Assembly: GCA_903995115.1 (NCBI GenBank)
Contig: LR877164.1
Coordinates: 62,001 to 126,000 of the forward strand
Origin: Angomonas deanei
Taxonomy: Eukaryota; Euglenozoa; Kinetoplastea; Trypanosomatida; Trypanosomatidae
Length of the DNA: 64,000 nt
Reading direction: 5' to 3'
The number at the start of each line of letters is the position of its first letter. Position 1 is the first letter of the stretch. This document shows, one piece after another, positions 8,818-18,904 of the stretch. Under the pieces are notes generated by a model, which was not told the origin of the DNA, searched no databases, and was given only the letters and a program-made list of their open reading frames with translations. Position numbers and translations under genes: made by a program.

Positions 8818-9051
8818 CCATCTCCACAGAGCACACGCCGGTTTGCCGCCGACAATGGGCCATTAATTTGATGTTGAATCGCAATACTTCAGAAGTAATT
8901 AAATAATAATAATAAACGCTATTTGTATTCACGTTGCTGTTGTAATGTTAAATAACTGTGTTTGACCGCTCATTTACCTTATTATTATTATTATTTCGGC
9001 AAAGATATTTAGTGCATTTTTTAACAACAACAGTAAAAAAAAAAAAGAGAA

Positions 9052-9598
9052 ATGGCGAAGGAGAACGCGAAAAAGAATTGGAAGACAAACACGTCCCGGA
9101 TGAAAACTTTTACGTTGATTTCGGTCTGTGTGAATATACTGTACGTTGGGGTTATCATGTATCGAAACGGAGGCTTGCCATCTTTTAAAGATCTACTGGC
9201 CATCATTTTCTGGGCCGGACAAGAGTATTTCGCGTTATCCCTCCTAAAGAACTTTGCGGCCCCCCGGTTTTGATGAAGAGGGTGCGCTGTTGAGCTGTGC
9301 CGATGTGTCTGATCCAAAAGAGCTGGGCTACCTCTCCTTTGCACAAGATGTGTTGTGGGTTTGTTGGGTTGTGCAAACACTGTGCAACATTCACACAGCG
9401 TTCGTAGTGTTCTATCTTCCTGTTCCGGCGACCCTCATTTACAAGGGATGGGTCACGGTTGGAGGACCGTTGTTGTTGGGCCGCGGTGGCGGTGGTGGAG
9501 ACGACGGCGCCGACGGTGGAAGAGCCGGCGGGCCGATGTCCCGTCAAGAAAGGCGCCGTGAGGAGAGAAACGCGAGGAAAAATAAGCAGCGTAATTAA
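9052..9598 (+). CDS. TMEM208/SND2-like ER protein, one frame break
   Basis: Homologue of TMEM208 (yeast Snd2), an ER membrane protein of the SRP-independent targeting pathway. The first frame (from ATG 9052) gives MAKENAKKNWKTN, two hydrophobic helices and ends NFAAPRF then stop at 9271-9273. The second frame carries on without loss: FDEEGALLSCADVSDPKE, further hydrophobic segments (QDVLWVCWVVQTLC; TAFVVFYLPVPATLIYKGW) and a basic tail with RQERRREERNARK, matching the TMEM208 block FxEDGAL and its basic C-terminus. The break sits at a run of six C at about 9259-9265, typical of a homopolymer indel. The gene is probably intact in the organism, about 180 residues. Confidence 0.83.
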
Positions 9599-9789
9599 GG
9601 AGAGGGCGGTCTAACAACCGGAAGGAGACGGGTGAGATTTTTTTCCCTTTTCTTTACGTGTGCGTGTGTGTATGTGTGTTTTATTCTGTGTGTTGTTTCT
9701 ATCAGTACTTCATTTGCTTTTCATCTTTTTTTTTTTTTTTCTATGTTCGCAAAGGTTGTTCATCTATTTATTTTAGCGTTGCTATTGAA

Positions 9790-11865
9790 ATGGGAGCAAG
9801 TCAGCGGAAGGAAGCCGTGCAGCAGTTTGTGGAGTGGGCTGGTTCGCCCGGAGAGCCCGATGAAGAGCAGTTCTTTTCAAAAGTGTCGCTGTACAGCAAT
9901 GATATTATATCGGGTGTGGAGCTGTTCGCCCATGCCCGCCCTGTAGCGGAAAGCTTAATGGAGAATGCAAAGTACAACAACCGTATTCACTGGCTCTTGA
10001 AATTTGCCTCCAAGCAGGCGCAGATGATGGTGGAAAACCAATCGGCCGCCACACAACCACAAATAGCCCTTCTCTGGGTGGTGGAGCTGACGTTGCGGCA
10101 CATCCTTCGCATCGTGGGTGGGCACTCCCAGGAGTTGCTTCAGTTCATGGAAACCACCTCACAGCCCGTCGCCAACGTTGGGGCAAACCTGTGCAGTTAC
10201 CTCCTCGACTACATTCTGGAGGTCAAGCTCAACACGCTCACGGTGATGAGTCACCTGGCGGTCGCCCGGCTGCTCATTACAATGACCTCCACGGCTCTTC
10301 ATCACAACACCAAGTTCGACGAGACAAAGATCGACATCTTTACGGAGCTCATTCTCTCCTCCAAGCACATTGATCAAATAGTAAACGTTTTGCTGCGGCG
10401 TCTCGTAAAGTGGGGAACGACGGAACTGCCCTCCGCGCCAACCCTCTACAGTGGTGAAAGTGCGGTCCCGTCTTTCCTGAATCTATTCGGCATGTTCAGC
10501 CGACCGAGCGCCGAGACAGGTGCCGACGGGGAGCCGGTGTATGTGTTCAACAGCAGTGGTGCCTTTGAAATGGTAGGGAGGCTATCCAGCCAGCTGCTCT
10601 GCATCTTGCTGGTGCACCAAAAGGGAAACGGCAAAAACACGGTACTTAGTCGGGTAGCACAGCTGAAGAACAACGACCCTGTGTCGTACACCTCCCTCCT
10701 CCAGGCCATCTCCAACAAACTGACCTCGTGCCCTACACTGTGTCTACTGCTCTACACCCTACTGTACGATCACCAAACTTTTTTGAACGATGTCATGCAG
10801 TCCGATGTTGGCTCTCTCACGGACGTGGCGCAGCAGGCGCTGCACCTCATGTATAGGATACACAACGAAACAGAGGTGGGGGCGAGGAGAGCGGGTAATC
10901 ATAAGAACAGCGATGGCGTTATCGTGGCGATGGAAGAAGACCCGTCGGACGTGAATGTACTGAAGAATATTATGCACGACGCGCTGCAGTTTTCTTACCC
11001 GTTTGTGAACACTTTTGTCAGCACCATTCTATTTATTTTGTCGCAGGATCAGCTCACCAATAAAATTATGTGCGACACAGTGCTGACCACGACATTCCTG
11101 AGGGAGAAATCTCAGGTTAAAATGTCTCTCGGTGCCCTCTCTCTCAATGTTCTGTGCCTCAATGTCTCCAGGGCCTTCGCCGACAACAATGAATCATTGG
11201 TCAGTGTGTTGGTACCCTGCATGGTGAACATCTCCCTGTTTGTACACGACATGGATAGAAACTGCGCTCAGCGGTTAGCCGCTTTGCTGTGCCTGCTCAC
11301 CAAGAAAATACGTAAGATGGACGATCGTGAGAATGGGGAGAATAGCGGGGAGGAAGAGGAGTCACCGGCAAAGATAGCGGGACGACGAAAATTGTACCTG
11401 CGTCAGCTGACGATGGTAGTGGAGGTGGTGGAAAACCTCATTCGCAACTCGAACGAGTATCATAACGAACACCTCATTTATGAATTACTGTACCACCGAA
11501 GTAGGATTATCGATGTGTTCGAAGAAAGCGCAGGGAAAGACGGCAGCGAAGCAGCGCGGAAGATACTTTCCAACGTCGCCGCAGAGCTAAAGTCGTATGA
11601 GGAGGTAATCAGCGCCGCCAGCACCAACTCTCCACCACAAATCATTCGGCTTCTTCGGGAAAAGGGTTCCACCGGGGACGTGGAGATGCAGGAGTTCAAC
11701 GTCAAGCCGACGGTAGAGGATCTGCAGTACTCGTACGAGGAAATAGCCAATAGTTACATTTTCTTCGGCCCCTTCGTGTGGTCCACCATGCTTACTTGTG
11801 CGCAGAGACCGGGAGGAATTCTATTTAGTCTTTCTCCGCTGGAGCTCAACATTTTTCCGCATTAA
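9790..11865 (+). CDS. Dymeclin-like protein
   Basis: A 691-residue all-helical protein, close to human dymeclin (669). Supporting features are the MG start (dymeclins are N-myristoylated), repeated amphipathic helices like HEAT/ARM throughout, an NPxxx-like core replaced by long helical blocks, and a C-terminal helix pair VVEVVENLIRNSNEYHNEHLIYELLYHRSRI read in short pieces (LIYELLYHR near residue 565) that resembles the dymeclin end LVYTLLYKRE. Dymeclin acts at the Golgi in other eukaryotes. Identity here is moderate: a Hid1-like relative is the main alternative. The ATG at 9790 follows a T-rich leader at 9720-9750. Confidence 0.6.
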   Translation: MGASQRKEAVQQFVEWAGSPGEPDEEQFFSKVSLYSNDIISGVELFAHARPVAESLMENAKYNNRIHWLLKFASKQAQMMVENQSAATQPQIALLWVVELTLRHILRIVGGHSQELLQFMETTSQPVANVGANLCSYLLDYILEVKLNTLTVMSHLAVARLLITMTSTALHHNTKFDETKIDIFTELILSSKHIDQIVNVLLRRLVKWGTTELPSAPTLYSGESAVPSFLNLFGMFSRPSAETGADGEPVYVFNSSGAFEMVGRLSSQLLCILLVHQKGNGKNTVLSRVAQLKNNDPVSYTSLLQAISNKLTSCPTLCLLLYTLLYDHQTFLNDVMQSDVGSLTDVAQQALHLMYRIHNETEVGARRAGNHKNSDGVIVAMEEDPSDVNVLKNIMHDALQFSYPFVNTFVSTILFILSQDQLTNKIMCDTVLTTTFLREKSQVKMSLGALSLNVLCLNVSRAFADNNESLVSVLVPCMVNISLFVHDMDRNCAQRLAALLCLLTKKIRKMDDRENGENSGEEEESPAKIAGRRKLYLRQLTMVVEVVENLIRNSNEYHNEHLIYELLYHRSRIIDVFEESAGKDGSEAARKILSNVAAELKSYEEVISAASTNSPPQIIRLLREKGSTGDVEMQEFNVKPTVEDLQYSYEEIANSYIFFGPFVWSTMLTCAQRPGGILFSLSPLELNIFPH

Positions 11866-12057
11866 CGTTATGTCCCCTTCTATCGCGGACGAGGGCAAAA
11901 TCAACAAAAATAAAGTATTTATAGTAAAAAAAAAAAATATGTACGACTTGTTTTGTTACCGTTACGTGTATACCTGTAAGCTGTGTTTTTTCCTCTCGCG
12001 TGTTCCGGAAACTGCTGCAAGAACATATATTTTTTTTTTCCATTTTTTCTTATAAGA

Positions 12058-14019
12058 ATGACACAAAGAAGAGAAATACATTCCACCCCATTAAATGTGG
12101 ATTCATTTTTGTTTCAGCATATCTTAGAGGTCCCCGGTGATTCCGCCAATGTAGTTCGTCAACGGCTGTGGGAGCAGTACACGCCGCAGGAGTTGAAAAC
12201 GGTGTACGAAGCCGTTAAGACGGAGGAGACCGAAAGGGCCAATCAATTGGTAGAAAGAGTAGACTCCCTGTGGGGTGAAGTCGAGGCACTACTACAACTA
12301 AACCAAAAGCGACGTGCACTGCGCGCTGACGGTGGGGTCGTCCAGCAAATGATAGGGCAAATAAAGGACCTGTCTTTTTGGAACGAGGGCGACATAGCGA
12401 GACGGTTTGAAATAGATGTGGAGAAAACGGAAAACAGCTCTGATCAGCACATTACGTTTAACTTCTCCACCACGACGACGGGGGCGCAGCAGGGGAGCTC
12501 CAAGGTAGCGAAGGCGATGCACCTCACTGACGAGGAACTGCTAGACCCGTCGCTGCGCCCACAGTGCTTGCGGCGCAACTTCACCCCTCTTCTCCAGAAC
12601 AAGGCGACGCTACCCAAAGTGCTGACACTGTTTCTAGAAGAATTGAAGGAAGTCTACACGAAGGAACTTCCTGCATTAGAGGAAAAGATGGAGAAGAACA
12701 TTCTCTTTCATGTGCCCATGCACAGGCCATTTGCTGCCCTCTCCGTTTACATCAATAAGTATCTGACCGAGGTGCAAGACACCGCCACGATCGAGGAGAC
12801 GAGCGTGCAAGCCTTCCGGGCCTTCCGACAAAGCTACGAGGCATTTCAGAAACGCGTGGAGGGATGGAGCGAACAGGCGGAGGGGGAAATAACGGAAGAA
12901 GAGCAGTTAGCCATCGTGGGAGAAATGTGGTACGAGCTCTTTCACAACGTGGACCAGTGCAAGGAGTTCCAGTCCAGCACGTGGGATCAATACCAGGCAA
13001 TGCAATCCGCCGCCCGCTCCTCCGCACAACGCTGTCAGGATGGTTTACGGGAGTGTGAGGAATCGGTGATCAAGACACTGGAAACGCTGACGGCGGACGC
13101 GGCACGGTGCGCGGGGATGATCACGTCAGTGGGCGAGAAAACGTTGATGGCCGTACAAGAAGCGGAGCGGGTCTACCAGGGTGATCTGGAGCGACTTTGT
13201 ACGTCCATCGAGTCGAAAATGCACAAACTGGAGAAAAGTGAGAAACATCAGGAAAAGCTGGCCCGTCGTCTCCGGGAGACCATGAAGGAGTTGTATCTGG
13301 AGCAGACGCAGTACGCCCAAGTCACGGAGGAGCTCTTACAGGAGAAGGTCACACTCGCCCAGTTGGAGGCCTGCTACACGCAGCTCCGCGGGTCCCTCGA
13401 CACGCGGTACCAGGCGGCGCTGGATGCGGAGGGCGGGGCGAGGGAACTCAAGGAGCTCATCCAGACCGGCGAGCGGTGCTGCACGGCCATTGTGGAGAGT
13501 TGCCGGCGTCACCTGGAGCGGGTCGTGCACGACGATCATTACCGTGGTTGTCGGGTCGTGGGGCACCTGGAGAAGGGCGCCCAGCAATGGGGGGACTGCG
13601 TGTGCGACATTGGGGCTCTGTACAAGGAGCGCTACACGACGGCGAGTCAGAAGCAGTCCCTATCGTGGCAACTCGAGTACCTCATCGCCAGTGAGCTGGA
13701 CCACTGCCTGGAGAACATGGAGGACGTGTACGGGAACCTTAGAGAGGTGGACGCGGAGGTCGGGCGGGTGAAGGAACTGCAGCAGGAGCTGGACTTGGAC
13801 CCGCAGGCACCCAGCAGCGAGTCGCGGGAGAGACTGAACCATATTCGGAGTCTTATGATTCGCCTTGACTCCAACCGTCAAACCCAGCGCCACATCGCCT
13901 CCTGGTCCGCCTACCGGCAGAACCGAGCGCTGCCGATTATGCAGGGTAGTGGAAGGGTAGCGGTGAAGCAGCTGACGGAGCGAAAGACGGGCAGCATAGT
14001 GATCTCCAACCCAGACTGA
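12058..14019 (+). CDS. Coiled-coil protein, probable paraflagellar rod (PFR) family component
   Basis: A 653-residue protein, almost wholly helical and rich in Glu, Gln, Lys and Arg, without membrane segments. Helical blocks about residues 220-550 (for example KTLETLTADAARCAGMI, LERLCTSIESKMHKLEKSEK, LRETMKELYLEQTQYAQV, and LENMEDVYGNLREVDAEV) resemble the PFR domain of the extra-axonemal paraflagellar rod, including the VYxNLxEVD-type block known from PFR proteins. The length is slightly above PFR1/PFR2 (about 600). A generic flagellar coiled-coil protein is the alternative. The ATG at 12058 directly follows a long T-tract and TAAGA. Confidence 0.55.
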   Translation: MTQRREIHSTPLNVDSFLFQHILEVPGDSANVVRQRLWEQYTPQELKTVYEAVKTEETERANQLVERVDSLWGEVEALLQLNQKRRALRADGGVVQQMIGQIKDLSFWNEGDIARRFEIDVEKTENSSDQHITFNFSTTTTGAQQGSSKVAKAMHLTDEELLDPSLRPQCLRRNFTPLLQNKATLPKVLTLFLEELKEVYTKELPALEEKMEKNILFHVPMHRPFAALSVYINKYLTEVQDTATIEETSVQAFRAFRQSYEAFQKRVEGWSEQAEGEITEEEQLAIVGEMWYELFHNVDQCKEFQSSTWDQYQAMQSAARSSAQRCQDGLRECEESVIKTLETLTADAARCAGMITSVGEKTLMAVQEAERVYQGDLERLCTSIESKMHKLEKSEKHQEKLARRLRETMKELYLEQTQYAQVTEELLQEKVTLAQLEACYTQLRGSLDTRYQAALDAEGGARELKELIQTGERCCTAIVESCRRHLERVVHDDHYRGCRVVGHLEKGAQQWGDCVCDIGALYKERYTTASQKQSLSWQLEYLIASELDHCLENMEDVYGNLREVDAEVGRVKELQQELDLDPQAPSSESRERLNHIRSLMIRLDSNRQTQRHIASWSAYRQNRALPIMQGSGRVAVKQLTERKTGSIVISNPD

Positions 14020-14239
14020 TTGGGGCAAAACACGACGGAGGAGGCGCAAGGCCTCCCGTACGGTTTGTTAGTAAGATGTTATTTATATATTGTACAGTTA
14101 CACAGCTTAGCCATATTTTGCTTTTAATTTCTCGTTCGTCCTGTTTTATCTGGTTTACTTTGACGATATTGTTTACTGTTAAAAATATCCCTATTCCTAT
14201 TCTTGTTTATTATTATTATTATTTTTTCTGGAAAAGCCA

Positions 14240-15428
14240 ATGTCAAAGCCATGTGCAAAGCACCCAGCCAATCACATCATTGTGCAGGAGCTGGCGCTAT
14301 TGGCATCCCTCATGTACTTTTCCAGTGCCTCTCCGCTCGCCGGGCCAGCCAAGAATAATCTCTTTGCCGCGGCGGAGCGTCTCTCTGCGAGTGACATTTC
14401 CTTCGCGGAGCTCTCCACCTTCAACACGGTGCCGGCCCGTCTGCAGTTGGAGCCGTTCCCCAGAAGTGTTGCTATGAACCGTCACCGCAGTACGGTGCAT
14501 TGGTTCAAGGTCCTGCAGCAACGGCACCAGATGCGGACCTTCACCCCACCCGTCAATCCCGGTAGGGCGGTGGCACTCTACGCCCCGTTTCGCATCCCCC
14601 CTCACGTACCAAAAGTGGCGCACGATCCTATTCGCTACGAGGAGTGTGGCGCACACCTGGAAATACTGCGGCGGTCGCTGGAGGACTACGGGATGCAGGT
14701 GTCGCTGAGTGGGATGACCCGCCGGGGGTGTCCGGTGGGGAAAGTGGCAGAGTACATGGTTCCCTTACCCAGCGGGCGACAGAGGAGGTGGAGGCGGACG
14801 GTAAGGAGCGGAAAGAAGCGCACCCCATCCGCCAGACCGACCAGCTCGTGAGCTACCTGTCCGCAGAACAGGATCACCCTCTCCCTCTCCGCGTACTCCC
14901 TGGAGGAGGTGCCTTCCACCACCGTCTTCGCCGCGAAGGATACCGTCTCGGCGAGCATGATGTTTAGAATACAGCGCGCCGTGGATGGGTTAATCCGGAG
15001 TGGTTTCGTGGGGGCCGGCCGTTTACCCACGACCAGTCAACTGCAAGACCGCGCCGGGGTCACCCTGTGGGTCCGCCACGACCCCTCCCGTCCGCAGGAG
15101 ATACCCCTCGCACCACAACAGCTCCATCGATACGCTGCGCCTGCACAAAATTGTCCTGCACTTCAGCCCTTGGGAGTGCTTCCACGTGAGACGGTTCTTT
15201 TATACCGGACCCCCGCCTTTCGTGACGTTCATGACACTGAAGGCACTGGAGATGGGGTTTGAGCTAGGGCTGAACGGTCTCTTCCGGGTGCACAAGAAGG
15301 AGGACAACACCGTCGTGCATAAAAGAGTGCTAATTAAGAGCGAAACGGACATTTTCACAATTCTTGAGGTACCGTACGTGGACCCTATTTATAGGGCAAT
15401 TTTCTGCCAAGATAAAGGTTTACTTTAA
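14240..15428 (+). pseudogene. Unrecognised gene interrupted by three frame changes
   Basis: About 395 codons of coherent coding sequence distributed over three reading frames. Frame one runs from ATG 14240 (MSKPCAKHPANHIIVQ) to about 14760. The next continues as ATEEVEADGKERKEAHPIR to about 14870, then SLSAYSLEEVPSTTVFAAK to about 15105, and the last ends HKIVLHFSPWECFHVRRFF through stop at 15428. No domain is recognised. The first part contains basic, proline-rich sequence and no membrane span. Either this is a decaying gene or the sequence has local indel errors; the lack of in-frame stops inside each piece and the consistent codon use favour errors or very recent decay. Context: between the PFR-like gene and eS7. 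Confidence 0.6.
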
Positions 15429-15652
15429 CCGTCTTTTTTTTTATTTATCTTCTTTGTGTTTCAACTGCTGCCACAAGAGAGAACTCGTTTTCTCGAAGTT
15501 TTCCTTCTGCATTACCTGGACGAAATGCATTTGTTTCTCTGCTGCTCTGCCCGGTTCGAAACGTTTTACTTGGAGACTATCGTTATGATTTGTATTCCTT
15601 CCTTTTCTCCCCCTCCTTTTTTTTTTTCTTTTCTAAGATTTCATACTAGAAG

Positions 15653-16270
15653 ATGCAACACCAGCCCCAGCAGCCTTACCTTCGTAAGCTCCGCAAGCTG
15701 AAGCGCGAGAAGCACTCCGAGATTGAGGAGAGCGTCGCCAGGACCCTCTTCGAGCTCGAGACCACCCACAAGAAGCTCAAGAAGTCTCTTCCCCGCTTCC
15801 ACATCAACGGCGTCCGCACTGTGACCAGCCCTCTTCTCAAGAAGACTGCCCTCGTCATCTTCTACCCTCTTCGCTACGTCATGTTGGTCCGCAGCATCCA
15901 GCGTTCTCTCACCTCCGAGTTGGAGAAGCTCCACAAGGACACCACCGTCCTCCTGGTTGCCCAGCGCTCCATCACCAAGCGCCCCCAGGACGTGTACAAG
16001 AGACAGAAGGTCCAGCGCTCCCGCACCAGCACCGCTGTGTTCGAGAACATCCTCGCTGATCTCGTGTACCCCTGCGACGTGGTTGGCCGCCGCTGGCGCT
16101 ACCGTGCCGATGGCAGCAAGGTCATGAAGGTTTACCTCGATGCCCGCGACCGCAAGCGCGTTGAGGCCCGTCTCCCCGCCATCGCTCACGTGTACAAGCT
16201 CCTGACCCACCGCGTTGTCAGCTTCGGTTTCATGTGGAACCCCAAGCTCCAGCAGGTGTCTACCAAGTAA
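15653..16270 (+). CDS. RPS7: 40S ribosomal protein eS7, copy 1
   Basis: A 205-residue small-subunit ribosomal protein eS7. Family blocks are KKTALVIFYPL, the RSIQRSLTSELEKL helix, VLLVAQRSITKRPQ, the basic loop RSRTSTAVFENILADLVYP, VGRRWRYRADGSKVMKVYLD and VYKLLTHRVVSF. The N-terminus MQHQPQQPYLRKLRKLKR is longer and more basic than in animals. Codon use is strongly biased to C-ending codons, as expected for a highly expressed gene. It is one of two tandem copies separated by 219 nt, which differ by only a few synonymous changes. Confidence 0.97.
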   Translation: MQHQPQQPYLRKLRKLKREKHSEIEESVARTLFELETTHKKLKKSLPRFHINGVRTVTSPLLKKTALVIFYPLRYVMLVRSIQRSLTSELEKLHKDTTVLLVAQRSITKRPQDVYKRQKVQRSRTSTAVFENILADLVYPCDVVGRRWRYRADGSKVMKVYLDARDRKRVEARLPAIAHVYKLLTHRVVSFGFMWNPKLQQVSTK

Positions 16271-16489
16271 GAACACCATGAAAGTGAAGTATGAAATTAT
16301 GATTTCCTTTTTTATCATTTTATGTTTCTATTAGTCTTTTGTGACCCCGTCGCTGAACAGCATAGTTCGGTTCGCCACTTTATTATATACAATACTTGAG
16401 CACAACACTAGATCACTTCCTTTCCCTTTCTATTTCCTTTTTTTTTTTTTTTCATTCTAACACATACAAGGCATTTTACAAGAAGAAAG

Positions 16490-17107
16490 ATGCAACACCA
16501 GCCCCAGCAGCCTTACCTTCGTAAGCTCCGCAAGCTGAAGCGCGAGAAGCACTCCGAGATTGAGGAGAGCGTCGCCAGGACCCTCTTCGAGCTCGAGACC
16601 ACCCACAAGAAGCTCAAGAAGTCTCTTCCTCGCTTCCACATCAACGGCGTCCGCACTGTGACCAGCCCTCTTCTCAAGAAGACTGCCCTCGTCATCTTCT
16701 ACCCCCTTCGCTACGTCATGTTGGTCCGCAGCATCCAGCGTTCTCTCACCTCCGAGTTGGAGAAGCTCCACAAGGACACCACCGTCCTCCTGGTTGCCCA
16801 GCGCTCCATCACCAAGCGCCCCCAGGACGTGTACAAGAGACAGAAGGTCCAGCGCTCCCGCACCAGCACCGCTGTGTTCGAGAACATCCTCGCTGATCTC
16901 GTGTACCCCTGCGACGTGGTTGGCCGCCGCTGGCGCTACCGTGCCGATGGCAGCAAGGTCATGAAGGTCTACCTCGATGCCCGCGACCGCAAGCGCGTTG
17001 AGGCCCGTCTCCCCGCCATCGCTCACGTGTACAAGCTCCTGACCCACCGCGTTGTCAGCTTCGGTTTCATGTGGAACCCCAAGCTCCAGCAGGTGTCCAC
17101 CAAGTAA
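16490..17107 (+). CDS. RPS7: 40S ribosomal protein eS7, copy 2
   Basis: Encodes the same 205 residues as the copy at 15653. By eye I count four nucleotide differences across 618 nt, all silent (for example CCC to CCT in the LPRF codons and GTT to GTC in MKVY). The spacers upstream of the two copies share no obvious identity beyond the final few bases before ATG, so the near-identity is confined to the coding region, as expected under gene conversion or strong selection on codon use. A T-run at about 16438-16452 provides the splice-acceptor tract. Confidence 0.97.
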   Translation: MQHQPQQPYLRKLRKLKREKHSEIEESVARTLFELETTHKKLKKSLPRFHINGVRTVTSPLLKKTALVIFYPLRYVMLVRSIQRSLTSELEKLHKDTTVLLVAQRSITKRPQDVYKRQKVQRSRTSTAVFENILADLVYPCDVVGRRWRYRADGSKVMKVYLDARDRKRVEARLPAIAHVYKLLTHRVVSFGFMWNPKLQQVSTK

Positions 17108-17365
17108 GAACACTTTCTTTTGTAAAGCTACTTCATTTAATTATTTTATGATTTAATTCTTGAAAAAAAAAAAAAAACGTTTAGAGGGCGTAGTCAGTTT
17201 TTGTTTTGTGTGTGTGTATTCTGTCGCTCTTTCGCATTTGTCACAATGTTTAATTTCTCTCTGTTTTTTTTTTTTCTCCTGATAGGAAAGGCTTTCCAGG
17301 AATATTTAGCACTCACACACCCAAAAGGGAGCAAAACAAACATACAAAAAGAAAAAAGGAAAAGC

Positions 17366-18904
17366 ATGTTAAGCCTCTCCAAGAAGAGTAAAGTTGGCCT
17401 AGAGTATACGACGGTCGTTGCGCTAGACCGAGACGCAACACGCATTATACGGTTAACGCTGCGGCCACCGGCCTCCTCCGCCGTCGATAAGGCGACGTCG
17501 TGGTTGTTAGTTCATGGTATCCCCGTCACGGTGAGTCTTTCCTCCGTTCTGAGAGATGTCCTGGATGCGCAGGAGGAGGCGGTGAGTAAAAACGGGAAGA
17601 CATCGAGTAGCAAAACCGAGTGGTTTGAGGCAATGCGAATTGCCTACATGGTAAGTGAAATTCACTCTTATTGTCTTATCATTAAGTGCATTTCGTCCAG
17701 TGAGGCGGAAATGCTGAAAACAGTTTTAGAGAAGCGGGCGGCCCCCGGGGTCAACACCCCTGTCGATTTCGTCAAGGATGAGGCTTGGATGGATATCATG
17801 GGGGAGCCGAGGAAGGTGGATCTGCTGCTGACGATCCTCGACTCGCCGGCGTCGGAGGAGAGGCGGTCCACCCCTAACCGTACGCCCCTGCTAAACCCGA
17901 CGGACGCCCCATCACGAATGACGACCAAAGTGCAAAACGTGCTCAAGGACGAGATTTGCCCCATCTGTCAGGTGGAGCCGCTCACGGCGGATGCCTGTCT
18001 GGTCACCCTGTGCCAGCACCGCTTTCATGTGCGGTGTTACGCTCAGCTGCCGATTGACGCGGCAGACTGTCCAATGTGCCGTTTCTCCTTGTATGACTTG
18101 CTGAACGATGCCAAGTGTCAGACCTGCAGAACCTACGATGACTTGTGGACCTGTTTGATCTGTGGTTTCATTGGCTGCGGACGAGGGCGCAAAGGACACT
18201 CGCACGAGCACTACGAGGAATGCCGTCACTCCTGTGCGATGCAGATGAACACCAATCGAATTTGGAACTTTAAGACCCGCATGTTCCTCCACCAAGAGAT
18301 AGCCGTCCTCTTCGGGGAGGAGAAGGACACGGGGGGCACCTTCTTGGGTAACCTGGATTTTGACTGGACCGGTCTCACCACCAAACAGGAGGAGGAGGCC
18401 GAGGATGAGCAGCTACAGCTGGCGTTGGAGGAGAGTAAGGAAAAGGCAGTGCTGGAGTTTTACGCGAATGTGCAAAAAGATCTCATCAAGGAGCAGCACG
18501 AGTGGTATATTACCGAAATGAGAAAACGGATCGCGGCGACAGGGCCGACTGCGACGGTGGTGACGGCGGACCACGATGCCGTCTTTGACACGTTGGAGTC
18601 GGTCATGCTAGCGGAGCATCATCACCGGCGGTACCTGGCGGAGTGCTACGTGGCGGAGGTGCGGGACCTGTGCACGCGGTCCGCCACAGAGGCCTACGCC
18701 ATCTCCAAAGCGTACCGGCTGAAGATGACGGAGCTCAAGGAGCAGAATCTACTTCTCACCCACACGGTGGAGGGACTGCAGGGGAAGCTGGTGCGGGCGA
18801 AAGAACGGCTGGTGGAGGCCAAGAGACGGGGGGAGGTGTCCCGCCAACTCAACAAGGATAAGATCGCCGCGCTTCAGAAAGAGCTGGAAGATGCATTTGC
18901 GTAG
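17366..18904 (+). CDS. BRAP2/ETP1-type RING E3 ligase
   Basis: A 512-residue homologue of BRAP2 (yeast Etp1). Parts in order: an N-terminal BRAP2-type RNP-like fold (about 15-130); a C3H2C3 RING at about 198-238 (CPIC, LCQHRFHVRC, CPMC); a UBP-type zinc finger at about 251-300 (CQTC, WTCLICGFIGCGR, HSHEHYEECRH) that should bind the free C-terminus of ubiquitin; and a long coiled coil from about 370 to the end. All expected zinc ligands are visible. In animals BRAP2 controls Ras/MAPK scaffolding; in trypanosomatids only a ubiquitin-ligase role can be inferred. The ATG at 17366 is used because the upstream open frame is T-rich leader translating to poly-Phe. Confidence 0.92.
   Translation: MLSLSKKSKVGLEYTTVVALDRDATRIIRLTLRPPASSAVDKATSWLLVHGIPVTVSLSSVLRDVLDAQEEAVSKNGKTSSSKTEWFEAMRIAYMVSEIHSYCLIIKCISSSEAEMLKTVLEKRAAPGVNTPVDFVKDEAWMDIMGEPRKVDLLLTILDSPASEERRSTPNRTPLLNPTDAPSRMTTKVQNVLKDEICPICQVEPLTADACLVTLCQHRFHVRCYAQLPIDAADCPMCRFSLYDLLNDAKCQTCRTYDDLWTCLICGFIGCGRGRKGHSHEHYEECRHSCAMQMNTNRIWNFKTRMFLHQEIAVLFGEEKDTGGTFLGNLDFDWTGLTTKQEEEAEDEQLQLALEESKEKAVLEFYANVQKDLIKEQHEWYITEMRKRIAATGPTATVVTADHDAVFDTLESVMLAEHHHRRYLAECYVAEVRDLCTRSATEAYAISKAYRLKMTELKEQNLLLTHTVEGLQGKLVRAKERLVEAKRRGEVSRQLNKDKIAALQKELEDAFA

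Noticed and set aside
15653-17107. Treating the duplicated eS7 block as a segmental repeat including the spacers
   Set aside because: Identity stops at the ORF borders; the flanks are unrelated.
15641-17113. Two antisense frames of about 220 codons opposite the eS7 copies
   Set aside because: Mirror images of strongly biased ribosomal-protein codons, repeated in both copies; not independent genes.
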